A stretch of 64,000 bases of DNA from Ravibacter sp964559125 (GTDB lineage: Bacteria; Bacteroidota; Bacteroidia; Cytophagales; Spirosomataceae), in NCBI GenBank assembly GCA_964559125.1, contig CAZLGW010000007.1, forward strand, positions 138,272-202,271. The letters run 5' to 3'. Each line of letters opens with the position of its first letter. Position 1 is the stretch's first letter. The notes below the pieces were generated by a model. That model was not told the DNA's origin and did not search any database. It saw only the letters and a list, made by a program, of their open reading frames with translations. The translations under genes and the position numbers were made by a program. Below, in pieces: positions 34,003 through 42,750 of this stretch.

Positions 34003-36138
34003 ATGTTTGATTCACACAGTGTAAGGAGGTACTTTATATACGATGCTAACAGAAGCAGTGTCGTAGCGGGGACTTATTTTTTTAAATATCTCGGATTTCC
34101 TAATTTTCCGGAAGATCAGGAAAAGAAGAACAAATTAGATAGTGAAAATATTTATATCATTCTAGAACCTTATAGAATCATTCTAAAACAAGAAATTCTA
34201 TCATATAATGATAAAAAAGAATTAATTTCTAGTAAACTTGAAAATCTACTAGTAGTACCAATGGATACTGCTCATAGTAATTTTGCTGAAATTGAAACTC
34301 TGCTTATTCGCCAAAAGGAAAAGGATATAAGATTTGAAAAGCAAAGGAATATAAAAAGTGAAGAACAAAATGAAGAGTCGGATAAGTGTACTTTTGAGCT
34401 AGTTCTGCATCATTTCATAGAAGATCTATACGTAAACAAATATTTCAAAGAGTACGGCGACATACAGAAGATTAAATCTGCGTTAGAGCATATACCGCTG
34501 CTACAAGGGATTATTCGAAAATTTCTGTTTGACCACTATCGTGCATATTTCGTCAACACAAAGGGTAAAATAGAATTCCTCGAAACAGATATTCGCACCG
34601 AATACAAAAAAGACTGTCTTGAAGAAGCTTACCTTAACTATAGCCGTTTCCTATCACAGCTTGAAAACGAAAAATTCTTTATCAAAGGTGGTTGGTTTAA
34701 CAATCGTAGTACCAATAACATAGATACAGAGTTAAAGTACATAGAAAGTGAATATTTAAAAATATATGAATCCTCAAACAATAAGCCTTCTTCTGATTTC
34801 AGCCTACCACTAAAAAATACCAAACTTATATTGAAGCGCTATGGGATATTGGGTGTATTACGACTAACACTACCCAATTCACGATGGGTATTTCCTTTCA
34901 CCGTCATTCTGCCGGTAGTTGTATTCCTTATTCTTATAGATATTCTGATTTTCAACTTACCTAGTACCCAAAAAGGAGAATATATTTGGCTTGCTGACTT
35001 AGTAAATTGCTTATTGTCGATTTTCGTTGTCTTATTCCTTGTTTATACGATTTGCGTTCTCGTATATTTATGGAGATACGAATATAAGCGGGGAATCTTC
35101 CCAGGGATTTTTTTACCTCGCTTGACTATTGCTATTATAGCCGGTTGGATCACCTTCATTACAGCCGAAAATTTGTTCAAAATAGATATGGATATCGATG
35201 GGCTACTTCTTTTAGCAGTTACAATATTCATTTTTTCAGTCACCATAACTTTTATGGTGTTTGAAATCAGAAACTACGCTCCTACAATGACAAAGGGGAA
35301 AGCCTTTAGAAGATCATTAGTCGTTACAGGACTAGCATTTGTGATTTCTTATACCTTCGGTTTTTGGGTAATGTCACACATCAACGAAAAGTATATGTCC
35401 ATAGATAATTTTATGGTAAAGGAATCAAGGTTTATAAAAGAATTTCAACGGAGGGAAGAGTTTTATTATGATATTTTAAAAGAATTGAGAACAAAGCAAA
35501 ATGTATTAAACAACTCTATAATAGCATTAGAAGACAAACTAAATGAAGAAGGAATTGGTTCTTTTAGCATCAATTCTCAGAGGCGATATATAACTCGGGA
35601 TATTCCAAATATCGATCCCATCAACTACCAAAATAATCCTATACACTTTTACCTCGATTCAATTTATTCACTTCGTAAAGTAGATTCTATTTTTAAAGAA
35701 GAAGCCAATAAACTTGACAATATCATCCATCATTACAATGAATTAATTAAAAAAATAAGGGAATACAATACAAAGAGTGATAGCCAGCCGATCATAGCAA
35801 GTGGCATTTTTACTATCAATAAAATAGAAGCCAAAAATAACCTGAAGGGTAAACTGATAGTATATCCTGAACTTAATGGCAATTTTGATCAGTTGCAAAA
35901 CACGCTTGATACCCTCAAATCCGGCTATTTCTATTTCGCTATTCACTTAAACAAGAACCCGGAAATCCAGGTAAACGAGAAAAAAATATACTCAAAGACA
36001 TATTTCGCCAATATTCCTTTTCTTAAAAAAGAAGCCGCATTCCCCAATATGCTCCTCACCCGCGCTTTGCTAGCTATGTTTATTGGTATCGTCCTGCAGC
36101 TCGTAATACAAGATAAAACGATCACAGAACCAATTTAG
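34003..36138 (+). CDS. Six-helix membrane protein of unknown function, possible effector
   Basis: A 711-aa protein starting 2 bp after the previous stop. Residues 1-290 are soluble and charged. Hydrophobic segments lie at about 296-318, 327-356, 367-388, 399-420 and 437-458. A soluble, partly coiled-coil region follows (about 465-680; on the periplasmic side if five helices precede it and the N-terminus is inside), with a last helix at 683-703. I recognise no family. Its place as last gene of the unit, after a kinase-like and a receiver-like protein, suggests it carries out the response at the inner membrane; that is inference. The stop is 17 bp from the ccmF stop, in convergent orientation. 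Confidence 0.65.
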   Translation: MFDSHSVRRYFIYDANRSSVVAGTYFFKYLGFPNFPEDQEKKNKLDSENIYIILEPYRIILKQEILSYNDKKELISSKLENLLVVPMDTAHSNFAEIETLLIRQKEKDIRFEKQRNIKSEEQNEESDKCTFELVLHHFIEDLYVNKYFKEYGDIQKIKSALEHIPLLQGIIRKFLFDHYRAYFVNTKGKIEFLETDIRTEYKKDCLEEAYLNYSRFLSQLENEKFFIKGGWFNNRSTNNIDTELKYIESEYLKIYESSNNKPSSDFSLPLKNTKLILKRYGILGVLRLTLPNSRWVFPFTVILPVVVFLILIDILIFNLPSTQKGEYIWLADLVNCLLSIFVVLFLVYTICVLVYLWRYEYKRGIFPGIFLPRLTIAIIAGWITFITAENLFKIDMDIDGLLLLAVTIFIFSVTITFMVFEIRNYAPTMTKGKAFRRSLVVTGLAFVISYTFGFWVMSHINEKYMSIDNFMVKESRFIKEFQRREEFYYDILKELRTKQNVLNNSIIALEDKLNEEGIGSFSINSQRRYITRDIPNIDPINYQNNPIHFYLDSIYSLRKVDSIFKEEANKLDNIIHHYNELIKKIREYNTKSDSQPIIASGIFTINKIEAKNNLKGKLIVYPELNGNFDQLQNTLDTLKSGYFYFAIHLNKNPEIQVNEKKIYSKTYFANIPFLKKEAAFPNMLLTRALLAMFIGIVLQLVIQDKTITEPI

Positions 36139-36155
36139 CAAGCGCGCTTACCTCA

Positions 36156-38771
36156 TCAAACCGCCGTAGTTTCCGTCCCCTTCTTCTTCACAACCCTTTT
36201 TACAATCTCATCACGCTCTTCCCGGTCGCGCCCTTTCACAAAATCCCGGTAACGTCTTACAGCCGAGATGACAAACCCGATCATCAGCACGAAAGTCCCT
36301 ATCCATAATACATTGATCAGCGGCTTCTCTATCGCTTTCATTACGATATAATCCCGCTGGGTAGCATTGACGCCAAAGGTAAACTGCCCGGTCCGGGGAT
36401 CGATCTCGTTAAACTGGATACGGAGGCCCAGCGCCTTGTTCGTTTCCGCTTTGCGGCCTATGGTATTATCACGTATAATAAATGCGGGGCTCATCACGTA
36501 TTCCTGTCCGCGGTCCATAATGCGGATGATAGCCTTCACCGCGGCATCGCCGTCTTTCAGAGGCACGCCGTCCACATCGTCGGTCCTCACCACATTGTCC
36601 AGGACCGCCACATAGTCATTCAGGAAAAACGTGTCCCTCATGGCTACCGTATGCAATTCCGTAGCGCTCCACTGAGGCTCAGCAGTAGGATCCATCGACA
36701 TCTGGATGTAAGTATACATATCCCTGTCGGGCTCTCTCCTGATGCCGGGCGAGAATACCACGCCGTTGGCTCCTCCCATGCTGGGATTTACCTGTATCCT
36801 CGGGTAAAGCGTAAATATTTTGCCGGCCGGATCGCGGTATTCGATTTCGTAATAGAAGTTATCAGGATAGATTTTTAGCGTATCTCCTTTGGCATAGTAC
36901 GTCTTTTCGTCTACGGTAATATCCCTCAGCGCCACAGCCCTGAAGTCCTTTTCGATCATTTCTACCCAGCTTGCCGGGATATAATCACGGATACCGCGCA
37001 CCTCGATACGGATATCCTTCCAGGTGAGCTGGTAGTTACCCATCCGCTCGGGTTTATTAAACCAGAGCATTACATTCTCCCGGTTTTCCTTGTTATCGTT
37101 AGCGGTGAAGCTTTCGCTGCGGCTTATCATCAGCCCGGAATTATTCAGCGAAATCACCCTGGAATACCCGGAAGAGAAAAGAATCCCTATCAGCATCAGC
37201 GCCGCACCGATATGGGTAATAGCTCCTCCTGATAAGCGATAGTTCCCCCTGACGATGCTGACCAGGATCGATCCGTTGGTAATAAGTGCAAAAGTTGCCG
37301 CCGTCAGGAGTATAATATAGGGGAGTTCCCTGAGCTGGCCGAAATAAATCCAGGCCGAACTGATGACGAAAGTGAGGATCAGCGGAAAATACAGGGCTTC
37401 AAATTTCCCCTTCCCGACGCGCTTCCACCAGAAATACTGGCCTACCCCGGTCAGAAGGGCAACCACCACATAAAACCAAAGCTGAAATTTATTGAAGTGT
37501 GCGATCTGGTCGGTAGGCAGGGCCAGGTTCCAGGCCATACCGAACACCTCCCCTATCTTATTATAAACGGGAATTGAAGTAGTAGCCAGGATCTGGAAAC
37601 TCGACAGGCACAGAACGGTCGCCCCGATAAATATCCAGAACTCTCTCGAATAGGTCGATACTTCCTCCTCATCGGAAGGCAGGGATTTCCAACGGTAAAC
37701 CAGCAGCCCGATCGCCACAATAATAAAGGTGAACATATAGATCAGCAGCTGTCCCGAAAGCCCCAGGTCGGTAAACGAATGCACCGAAGCGTCTCCTAGA
37801 ATACCGCTCCTGGTCATGAATGTGGAATATAATATCAGCAGGAATGCGGTTATCGAAAGAATATAGGATGTCTTCAGTGCCGTCGCATTTTTGCTGGAAA
37901 TAATCATGGTATGAATAGCGGCGATCAGGATTACCCAGGGCACAAATGAAGTATTTTCCACAGGATCCCAGTTCCAGTACCCCCCGAAATTCAGCGTTTC
38001 GTACGCCCAGTAGCCTCCCATCAGGATACCCAGGCCCAGTACGAGCGCGGCAAACAAGGTCCATGGCAATGCCGGACGCACCCATTCACTTGTACGTTTA
38101 AGCCACAAACCGGCTATTGCAAAGGAAAACGGGATCAGGGCAGCAGAAAACCCTAAGAACAGTGTGGGTGGGTGAATCACCATCCAATAGTTCTGAAGCA
38201 GCGGGTTCAGCCCGTTTCCGTCGGCCGGTATAAAATCGGGCTGCATCTTCCATACCGCCAGGTCGGGCATGGCTTCTCTTAGCAGGAGGAACGGTGTCGA
38301 GCCTATTTTCAGGTCTATCCCGGGAATGATAACCCCGAGGATCATCGACATCAGGAAAGCCTGGACCATGGCAAAAATCGCCATGACCGGCGCCTCCCAC
38401 GATCTCGTGGTGATGATCAGTATCAACCCCAGCAGCATATTCCAGAAAATCCAGAGCAGGAAACTACCTTCCTGGTTTTGCCAGAAGCTTGAAATGACAT
38501 AGCCTACCGGCATCGACCTGGAGGAGTTGCTCCAGGCATAGTTATACTCGAAATAGTGATTCAGTATGATCCAGTAGAGGCAAAAAACCACGCCCAGCAC
38601 CGCTCCTGCATGAATAAAGAAAAAAGTACGGGCCGTCTTCTTCCAGTAATTCCGCCCTTCCAGCGGAGCCGAAAACCCGGATCTTACATAACCGTATGTA
38701 GCGACCAGCGCCGATACAAAAGCAATGATTACAAAAAGGTGACCGAATTTACCTACTGCCAGATGATACAT
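36156..38771 (-). CDS. ccmF: Cytochrome c maturation protein CcmF/CcsA-type heme lyase
   Basis: An 871-aa polytopic membrane protein of the CcmF family. The tryptophan-rich WWD heme-handling motif is GGYWNWDPVENTSFVPW; conserved segments NHYFEYNYAWSNSSRSMPVGYVISSFWQNQEGSFLLWIFW, MVIHPPTLFLGFSA and TRSGILGDASVHSF flank it. With CcmE it delivers heme to apocytochrome c on the periplasmic side. It is the last gene of a ccmB-C-D-E-F operon on the minus strand. About 800 aa is usual, so the length is slightly above average. A degraded duplicate of its 3' part lies at 22079-22225, beyond the accessory island. Confidence 0.95.
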   Translation of the reverse strand: MYHLAVGKFGHLFVIIAFVSALVATYGYVRSGFSAPLEGRNYWKKTARTFFFIHAGAVLGVVFCLYWIILNHYFEYNYAWSNSSRSMPVGYVISSFWQNQEGSFLLWIFWNMLLGLILIITTRSWEAPVMAIFAMVQAFLMSMILGVIIPGIDLKIGSTPFLLLREAMPDLAVWKMQPDFIPADGNGLNPLLQNYWMVIHPPTLFLGFSAALIPFSFAIAGLWLKRTSEWVRPALPWTLFAALVLGLGILMGGYWAYETLNFGGYWNWDPVENTSFVPWVILIAAIHTMIISSKNATALKTSYILSITAFLLILYSTFMTRSGILGDASVHSFTDLGLSGQLLIYMFTFIIVAIGLLVYRWKSLPSDEEEVSTYSREFWIFIGATVLCLSSFQILATTSIPVYNKIGEVFGMAWNLALPTDQIAHFNKFQLWFYVVVALLTGVGQYFWWKRVGKGKFEALYFPLILTFVISSAWIYFGQLRELPYIILLTAATFALITNGSILVSIVRGNYRLSGGAITHIGAALMLIGILFSSGYSRVISLNNSGLMISRSESFTANDNKENRENVMLWFNKPERMGNYQLTWKDIRIEVRGIRDYIPASWVEMIEKDFRAVALRDITVDEKTYYAKGDTLKIYPDNFYYEIEYRDPAGKIFTLYPRIQVNPSMGGANGVVFSPGIRREPDRDMYTYIQMSMDPTAEPQWSATELHTVAMRDTFFLNDYVAVLDNVVRTDDVDGVPLKDGDAAVKAIIRIMDRGQEYVMSPAFIIRDNTIGRKAETNKALGLRIQFNEIDPRTGQFTFGVNATQRDYIVMKAIEKPLINVLWIGTFVLMIGFVISAVRRYRDFVKGRDREERDEIVKRVVKKKGTETTAV

Positions 38772-38810
38772 GGTAAAGAGAAAATTAATAAATAATAAAG
38801 GAAGAGCAGA

Positions 38811-39248
38811 TCATACTGCCGGCTTTGAGTTGTATTCCTTGATTTCCAGTTTATCATTTTCATACTTGGAAGGGCACTTCAGCAGGATCTTTTCAGCAAA
38901 AAAGTATCCGTCTTCCATCTTGCCTATCACCACGACCTGTTCGGATTTGTCAAAATCCTGAGGTTTGGGAGCGGGGTATACGACCTTCTTTTCCATTCCG
39001 GCGTTATCTACCAGCGAAAACTCGAAATGATTTGGATCTACTTCCGGCCGGTAGATCATATTGGTGATCACACCTTCTTCGTTTTTGGTAAGCTGCCCGA
39101 CTACGTGGATACTCGAGTTATTCCCTTTTGCTACCATGGTTTCGGCCTCCCCGAAAGTGACATAGGTGCTCGCATCACCGGCAGTTGAAATGATGATCCC
39201 TACCGCTATCGCGATAACCACCAATCCTAATATATGTATCTTTTTCAT
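38811..39248 (-). CDS. ccmE: Cytochrome c maturation heme chaperone CcmE (CxxxY type)
   Basis: A 145-aa protein with an N-terminal membrane anchor (about residues 5-22) and a small OB-fold domain, as in CcmE. The heme-attachment motif reads KCPSKY: Cys125 and Tyr129 form a CxxxY pattern in place of the HxxxY of E. coli. Such Cys-type CcmE proteins are known from Desulfovibrio and archaea, so it is probably functional. It carries heme from CcmC to CcmF in the periplasm. It lies between ccmD and ccmF. Confidence 0.93.
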   Translation of the reverse strand: MKKIHILGLVVIAIAVGIIISTAGDASTYVTFGEAETMVAKGNNSSIHVVGQLTKNEEGVITNMIYRPEVDPNHFEFSLVDNAGMEKKVVYPAPKPQDFDKSEQVVVIGKMEDGYFFAEKILLKCPSKYENDKLEIKEYNSKPAV

Positions 39249-39312
39249 AGCTATATATGGTTAATCTCTATACTCAATACCGGAATCATCTGCCGCTTCC
39301 GGAACCCGGCGC

Positions 39313-39540
39313 CTACCCCCTGACCTGCTTTTCCAGCCTGCTTATTTTCCGGTCGAGGCGGATCAGGTAAATGATAACGCCCGCAAAGATAAGCAGGATC
39401 ACCCCTACTACTACCCAGATCTTTCCGTCCTCCCGAAGCCTGTCCGCCATTTCTATCTCACTGCCCTGGGCAAAAACCTGTAGTGCCGTCAATAATATCA
39501 ACATCAAAACAGCCGGTATTTGTTTCAGAAATCTATTCAT
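39313..39540 (-). CDS. ccmD: CcmD-like small membrane protein
   Basis: Start at the ATG at 39540 (75 aa), preceded by AGGAG at a suitable distance; an in-frame ATG at 39564 is the alternative. A first hydrophobic segment that may be a signal peptide (ending VFAQ) is followed by GKIWVVVGVILLIFAGVIIYLIRLDRKISRLEKQ, a single helix plus basic tail as in CcmD. CcmD helps release holo-CcmE from CcmC. Position between ccmC and ccmE supports the call. Confidence 0.8.
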   Translation of the reverse strand: MNRFLKQIPAVLMLILLTALQVFAQGSEIEMADRLREDGKIWVVVGVILLIFAGVIIYLIRLDRKISRLEKQVRG

Positions 39541-39609
39541 CGCGCTCCTATTTGGAATCATCATATATTAAAATTCAAAAATATTGGTTATGAGGCATTT
39601 ACCATTCTA

Positions 39610-40272
39610 TCAGTTTTCTATCAACTTTCTTTCCACCACCCTCAGCCTTATCCTTAAAGTAGTGATCCAGAGCCCCAGCAGCATCCACCCGATAATGGCG
39701 GGATAGAATACAGGCTTCATCACGTTATCGTTGTCATAAATATTGAAGCCCGGGTTCCCGCCCTGCCCGGGATGCAGGGTATCGGTCATCCTGGGAAGGA
39801 TAAAGATCAGGACATTGAAAATGACAAAGGCAAAAATATTATACACGCTGCTGATCCTGGCCCGCTTCTGATCATCCTCAAAAGCTCCCCTCAGGATCAC
39901 ATAGGCGAAGTAGGCCAGCATGGCGATAGCCGCGCTCAGGATCTTGGGGTCTTTGGGCAGCGCCGACCCCCAGGTATATTTTCCCCACAAAGCGCCGGTA
40001 ACAAAGCCGATCAGGCCGAACAGGATTCCGGTATTCACGTACTCAACAGCTCTATCGTCACTTTCGATCTTCCCCGATCTCAGGTAGGCGATCGAATGTA
40101 TCAGCGACATAAACAGGAATATCACCATTGAAAACCACATAGTAACGTGGAAATACAGGTTCCTTACCGTTTCATTTAAGATAGCCTGCCTCGGAACTTC
40201 GCCGGTAAGGCCCATCGCCAGGACATAAGTCAGGATAATGATCGTCAAGATTTTCCACCAGGCTAATTTCAT
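39610..40272 (-). CDS. ccmC: Heme transporter/heme handling protein CcmC
   Basis: A 220-aa protein with six predicted membrane helices. Conserved pieces: RNLYFHVTMWFSMVIFLFMSLIHSIAYL with the first heme-ligand His, GALWGKYTWGSALPKDPKILSA in the tryptophan-rich loop, and the C-terminal heme-side helices. It loads heme onto CcmE in the periplasm. The WWD loop is less Trp-rich than the E. coli one, which fits what I recall of Bacteroidota relatives. Second gene of the ccm operon. Confidence 0.92.
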   Translation of the reverse strand: MKLAWWKILTIIILTYVLAMGLTGEVPRQAILNETVRNLYFHVTMWFSMVIFLFMSLIHSIAYLRSGKIESDDRAVEYVNTGILFGLIGFVTGALWGKYTWGSALPKDPKILSAAIAMLAYFAYVILRGAFEDDQKRARISSVYNIFAFVIFNVLIFILPRMTDTLHPGQGGNPGFNIYDNDNVMKPVFYPAIIGWMLLGLWITTLRIRLRVVERKLIEN

Positions 40273-40291
40273 AGTTCGGGAGAAGATAAAT

Positions 40292-40954
40292 TTAAGATTT
40301 CCATAAATAGGGAAACAGGATCAGGGAAAGGGCCACTACGAGCGCGTCGATAGCCAGCAGAATCGCAATTTCATCATAACTGACGGAAGGATCCAGGCCA
40401 TCCATCGCATTCTTTGAAAACTTGACGGCCATCAGCAGCAGCGGCACTACCATCGGGAAGCTCAGCACCGCCATAAGCATCCCGTTATTGCCGGCTTTGG
40501 AAGCAATGGCCGAAATCATAGTGAGCACAGATGCAAACCCGATGCTCCCCAATACAAGGGCAAGCACATACATCACCTGGTCTTCTACCGGGTTACCCAT
40601 TGCCATCTGGTAAACCGCGAAGCCGGTCAGGGTAAGCAGAATCATCAGGAGTGAATTGTAGATGATCTTCGATGCAATGATAGATACCGGGCTTGCAAGG
40701 GTATAATAGTAAAGGATCCTCCCTTCGCTATCCTGGGCAAAGCTTTTACCGATAGCATTTACCGCCGTAAACATCAGGATCACCCAGAAAAGGGTATTCC
40801 ATACGATAGGATTGAGGAGGTTCTGGTTCAGGTTAAAATGCAGGTAACATATAAACACGGTACTTACAATATAGAGTACCATGCCGTTAAGCGCATATCT
40901 CTGACGCCATTCAAGCTGTATTTCCTTCCGTAAAAGAACCCTTATCTCATTCAA
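40292..40954 (-). CDS. ccmB: Heme exporter/ABC permease subunit CcmB
   Basis: A 220-aa membrane protein (from the TTG at 40954) with EIQLEWRQRYALNG near the N-terminus and six helices, matching CcmB. In the Ccm system CcmB works with the ATPase CcmA to release holo-CcmE; no ccmA is seen in this window. The frame is open to a TTG at 40981, but a TAATTTTG promoter-like box overlaps that codon, so I prefer the TTG at 40954, which is preceded by AGGCGGG. The choice is uncertain. First gene of the visible ccm operon. Confidence 0.88.
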   Translation of the reverse strand: MNEIRVLLRKEIQLEWRQRYALNGMVLYIVSTVFICYLHFNLNQNLLNPIVWNTLFWVILMFTAVNAIGKSFAQDSEGRILYYYTLASPVSIIASKIIYNSLLMILLTLTGFAVYQMAMGNPVEDQVMYVLALVLGSIGFASVLTMISAIASKAGNNGMLMAVLSFPMVVPLLLMAVKFSKNAMDGLDPSVSYDEIAILLAIDALVVALSLILFPYLWKS

Positions 40955-40978
40955 GGCCCGCCTGATAAATTTAATTTG

Positions 40979-40986
40979 CAAAATTA
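40979..40986 (-). promoter_or_regulatory. Putative -7 box for the ccm operon
   Basis: On the minus strand the bases read TAATTTTG, an exact TAnnTTTG match, about 25 bp before the preferred ccmB start. No clear -33 TTTG at ideal spacing was seen. Confidence 0.35.
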
Positions 40987-41087
40987 GTTTATAAAGGCGA
41001 CAAAAAGGAATTATCTGCGACCGATTTTAAGTATTGGCGGAAGGTCGCAGGGTAGGGTTTTGTAAAGTAGTTTTTTTGAGGGGGGAG

Positions 41088-42728
41088 TTACTCCTCCCCG
41101 AGTATGATCGGTTTCTCATCCGTCGCATAGCGCAGCAAATTATCCTGAAACCGCTTCAGCCCCTTGCTGTCGCATTTATTTTGTTTCAGAAACTGTTCGG
41201 TATCTTTTTTGATCGATACCGCTGAAAAAAAAGTCTTGGTCGCAGCATTTGGGTTCTTCATCATATCGATCAAAGTACTGAGGAGATCTTCTGTCTGAAA
41301 GCCGGCGATCAACTTCATCGCCGCATGCAGCTCCGGGGTAGTATAGCTCCCCGTTCTCACCGTTCTCCATTTAACGCAGTACCTGCTTATTTCGGTCCCC
41401 CATCCGTTTCTGGTTACCATCTCTTCAGCACACTCTTCCTTGGTCAGCTCAATTTTATTTTTCGGTAAGCTGGCTGCGCAGGTTTCCGAATGCGCTAAAA
41501 TGTACCCGTTAAGTAAATAAGAAAATTTCGCGTCTCTCCGGTCAAAGGGGATTTTAGCGAAGTCTCCCCGGTAAATATCCCTTATAATATCCAGGTTCTG
41601 AACGCCCGCCAAAGAAAATTTTAGCGTTGTCGTTTCTAACACTTTCCGGCGTTCTTCCGCGACGATCCGCTCTTTTTCTATCTGATCTTTTCTTTTATCG
41701 ATAGCAAGAGAAATGTTCCGTACCTCCGCCGTGCTATCGACGTTGGACAAGTATACTGTTGAAAGCTCCGACAGCTTATCCTTACTTTTCTCATTTTTTA
41801 TCTCGTCCAGAAGACGCTGACTTTGATCCCTGACCAAAGCAGACTTTCCCTTTTTATAGGCTGCAAATAAACTCTGAACGGCGGGAGTCCCTATGTGGTT
41901 TCCAAATGTCCGCTGCATTTCCTCCCATAGCTGGTTGACTTTTTGTAACCCTTCTTTCGGGAAGTCAAGGTTGGAAATTTCCCGGGTTTTCGCGACAGCC
42001 AGACGGTGGATGGCCTGATCAGTCTTTAACTCAAAAATAGAGTCAATGACTGCCCTTAGCTGATAAGAGGCCTGGTGAAAAGCAGAAAAGTTTTCCATAC
42101 GGAAATTCTCTATCGCCTTTAGTGTGCGGTCGTCTATCGGAAGATTTTCTATATAGGCGATTTTTGAAGACAAATCCCTGTTCCCAATTCGTTCCATATT
42201 TTCTTCTGCCATTCTTTTTAACTCAGTTCTCTCAGAAGTCACGAGCTTTTGAAATTGCAGATCGATCCTCTGGCTGAATTTCTCCAGCTCCCTAAAGCTT
42301 ATCTCAGAAGCCACAATCTTCCTGGTCATTTCTTCGGCATCCTGTCGCAGCATCCTGAGTTCACGTACTTCACTGATTGCTTCATTGTAGGCTCCTTCAT
42401 TGCTGAATACGCCTGACAAATAAAATTCGGGCTGTCCGATATTATGGCCGGATATCGCCTGCCTGCAGCCTGAAAGCTTTCTACCTAGCTTTGACCGCGT
42501 TCCACTACTCATCTTATCGAACGGTTCTCCAAAAACCGGCACAAAAAACTGGTCAGACAAAAGACTGAACCGGATCTCTTTGTAGGTCGTAGTCCCCGAA
42601 ATTATTCTATTATGATCTACTCCGGGAAATTCGGCTGCTACCGACTTCTGCCACCTTACCAGGTCATCACATTTCTGGCCATACGTAGTGAACGTCGCCA
42701 ATAAAAGAAAAATCAAAAGATACCTCAT
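41088..42728 (-). CDS. Secreted protein of unknown function, coiled-coil, 546 aa
   Basis: Signal peptide at residues 1-18 (MRYLLIFLLLATFTTYGQ). The first cysteine of the mature part follows directly, but there is no lipobox (TYGQKC). Residues about 110-400 are highly charged and helical, probably coiled-coil. The C-terminal third has several cysteines (for example ETCAAS, KEECAEE, SRYCVKW, QNKCDSK), consistent with disulfides in the periplasm or outside the cell. I do not recognise a family. It is the last of a run of minus-strand genes for secreted proteins of unknown role (41088-47469), 22 bp after the previous one. Confidence 0.7.
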   Translation of the reverse strand: MRYLLIFLLLATFTTYGQKCDDLVRWQKSVAAEFPGVDHNRIISGTTTYKEIRFSLLSDQFFVPVFGEPFDKMSSGTRSKLGRKLSGCRQAISGHNIGQPEFYLSGVFSNEGAYNEAISEVRELRMLRQDAEEMTRKIVASEISFRELEKFSQRIDLQFQKLVTSERTELKRMAEENMERIGNRDLSSKIAYIENLPIDDRTLKAIENFRMENFSAFHQASYQLRAVIDSIFELKTDQAIHRLAVAKTREISNLDFPKEGLQKVNQLWEEMQRTFGNHIGTPAVQSLFAAYKKGKSALVRDQSQRLLDEIKNEKSKDKLSELSTVYLSNVDSTAEVRNISLAIDKRKDQIEKERIVAEERRKVLETTTLKFSLAGVQNLDIIRDIYRGDFAKIPFDRRDAKFSYLLNGYILAHSETCAASLPKNKIELTKEECAEEMVTRNGWGTEISRYCVKWRTVRTGSYTTPELHAAMKLIAGFQTEDLLSTLIDMMKNPNAATKTFFSAVSIKKDTEQFLKQNKCDSKGLKRFQDNLLRYATDEKPIILGEE

Positions 42729-42750
42729 ATGAATTGATCAGCTATTAGGG

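Noticed and set aside
28425..36138. Identification of the cassette as the defence system Detocs
   Set aside because: Detocs combines a TPR kinase with receiver proteins, one carrying a separate effector domain. Here the kinase-like protein lacks TPRs and the last protein is a six-helix membrane protein without a receiver that I can see.
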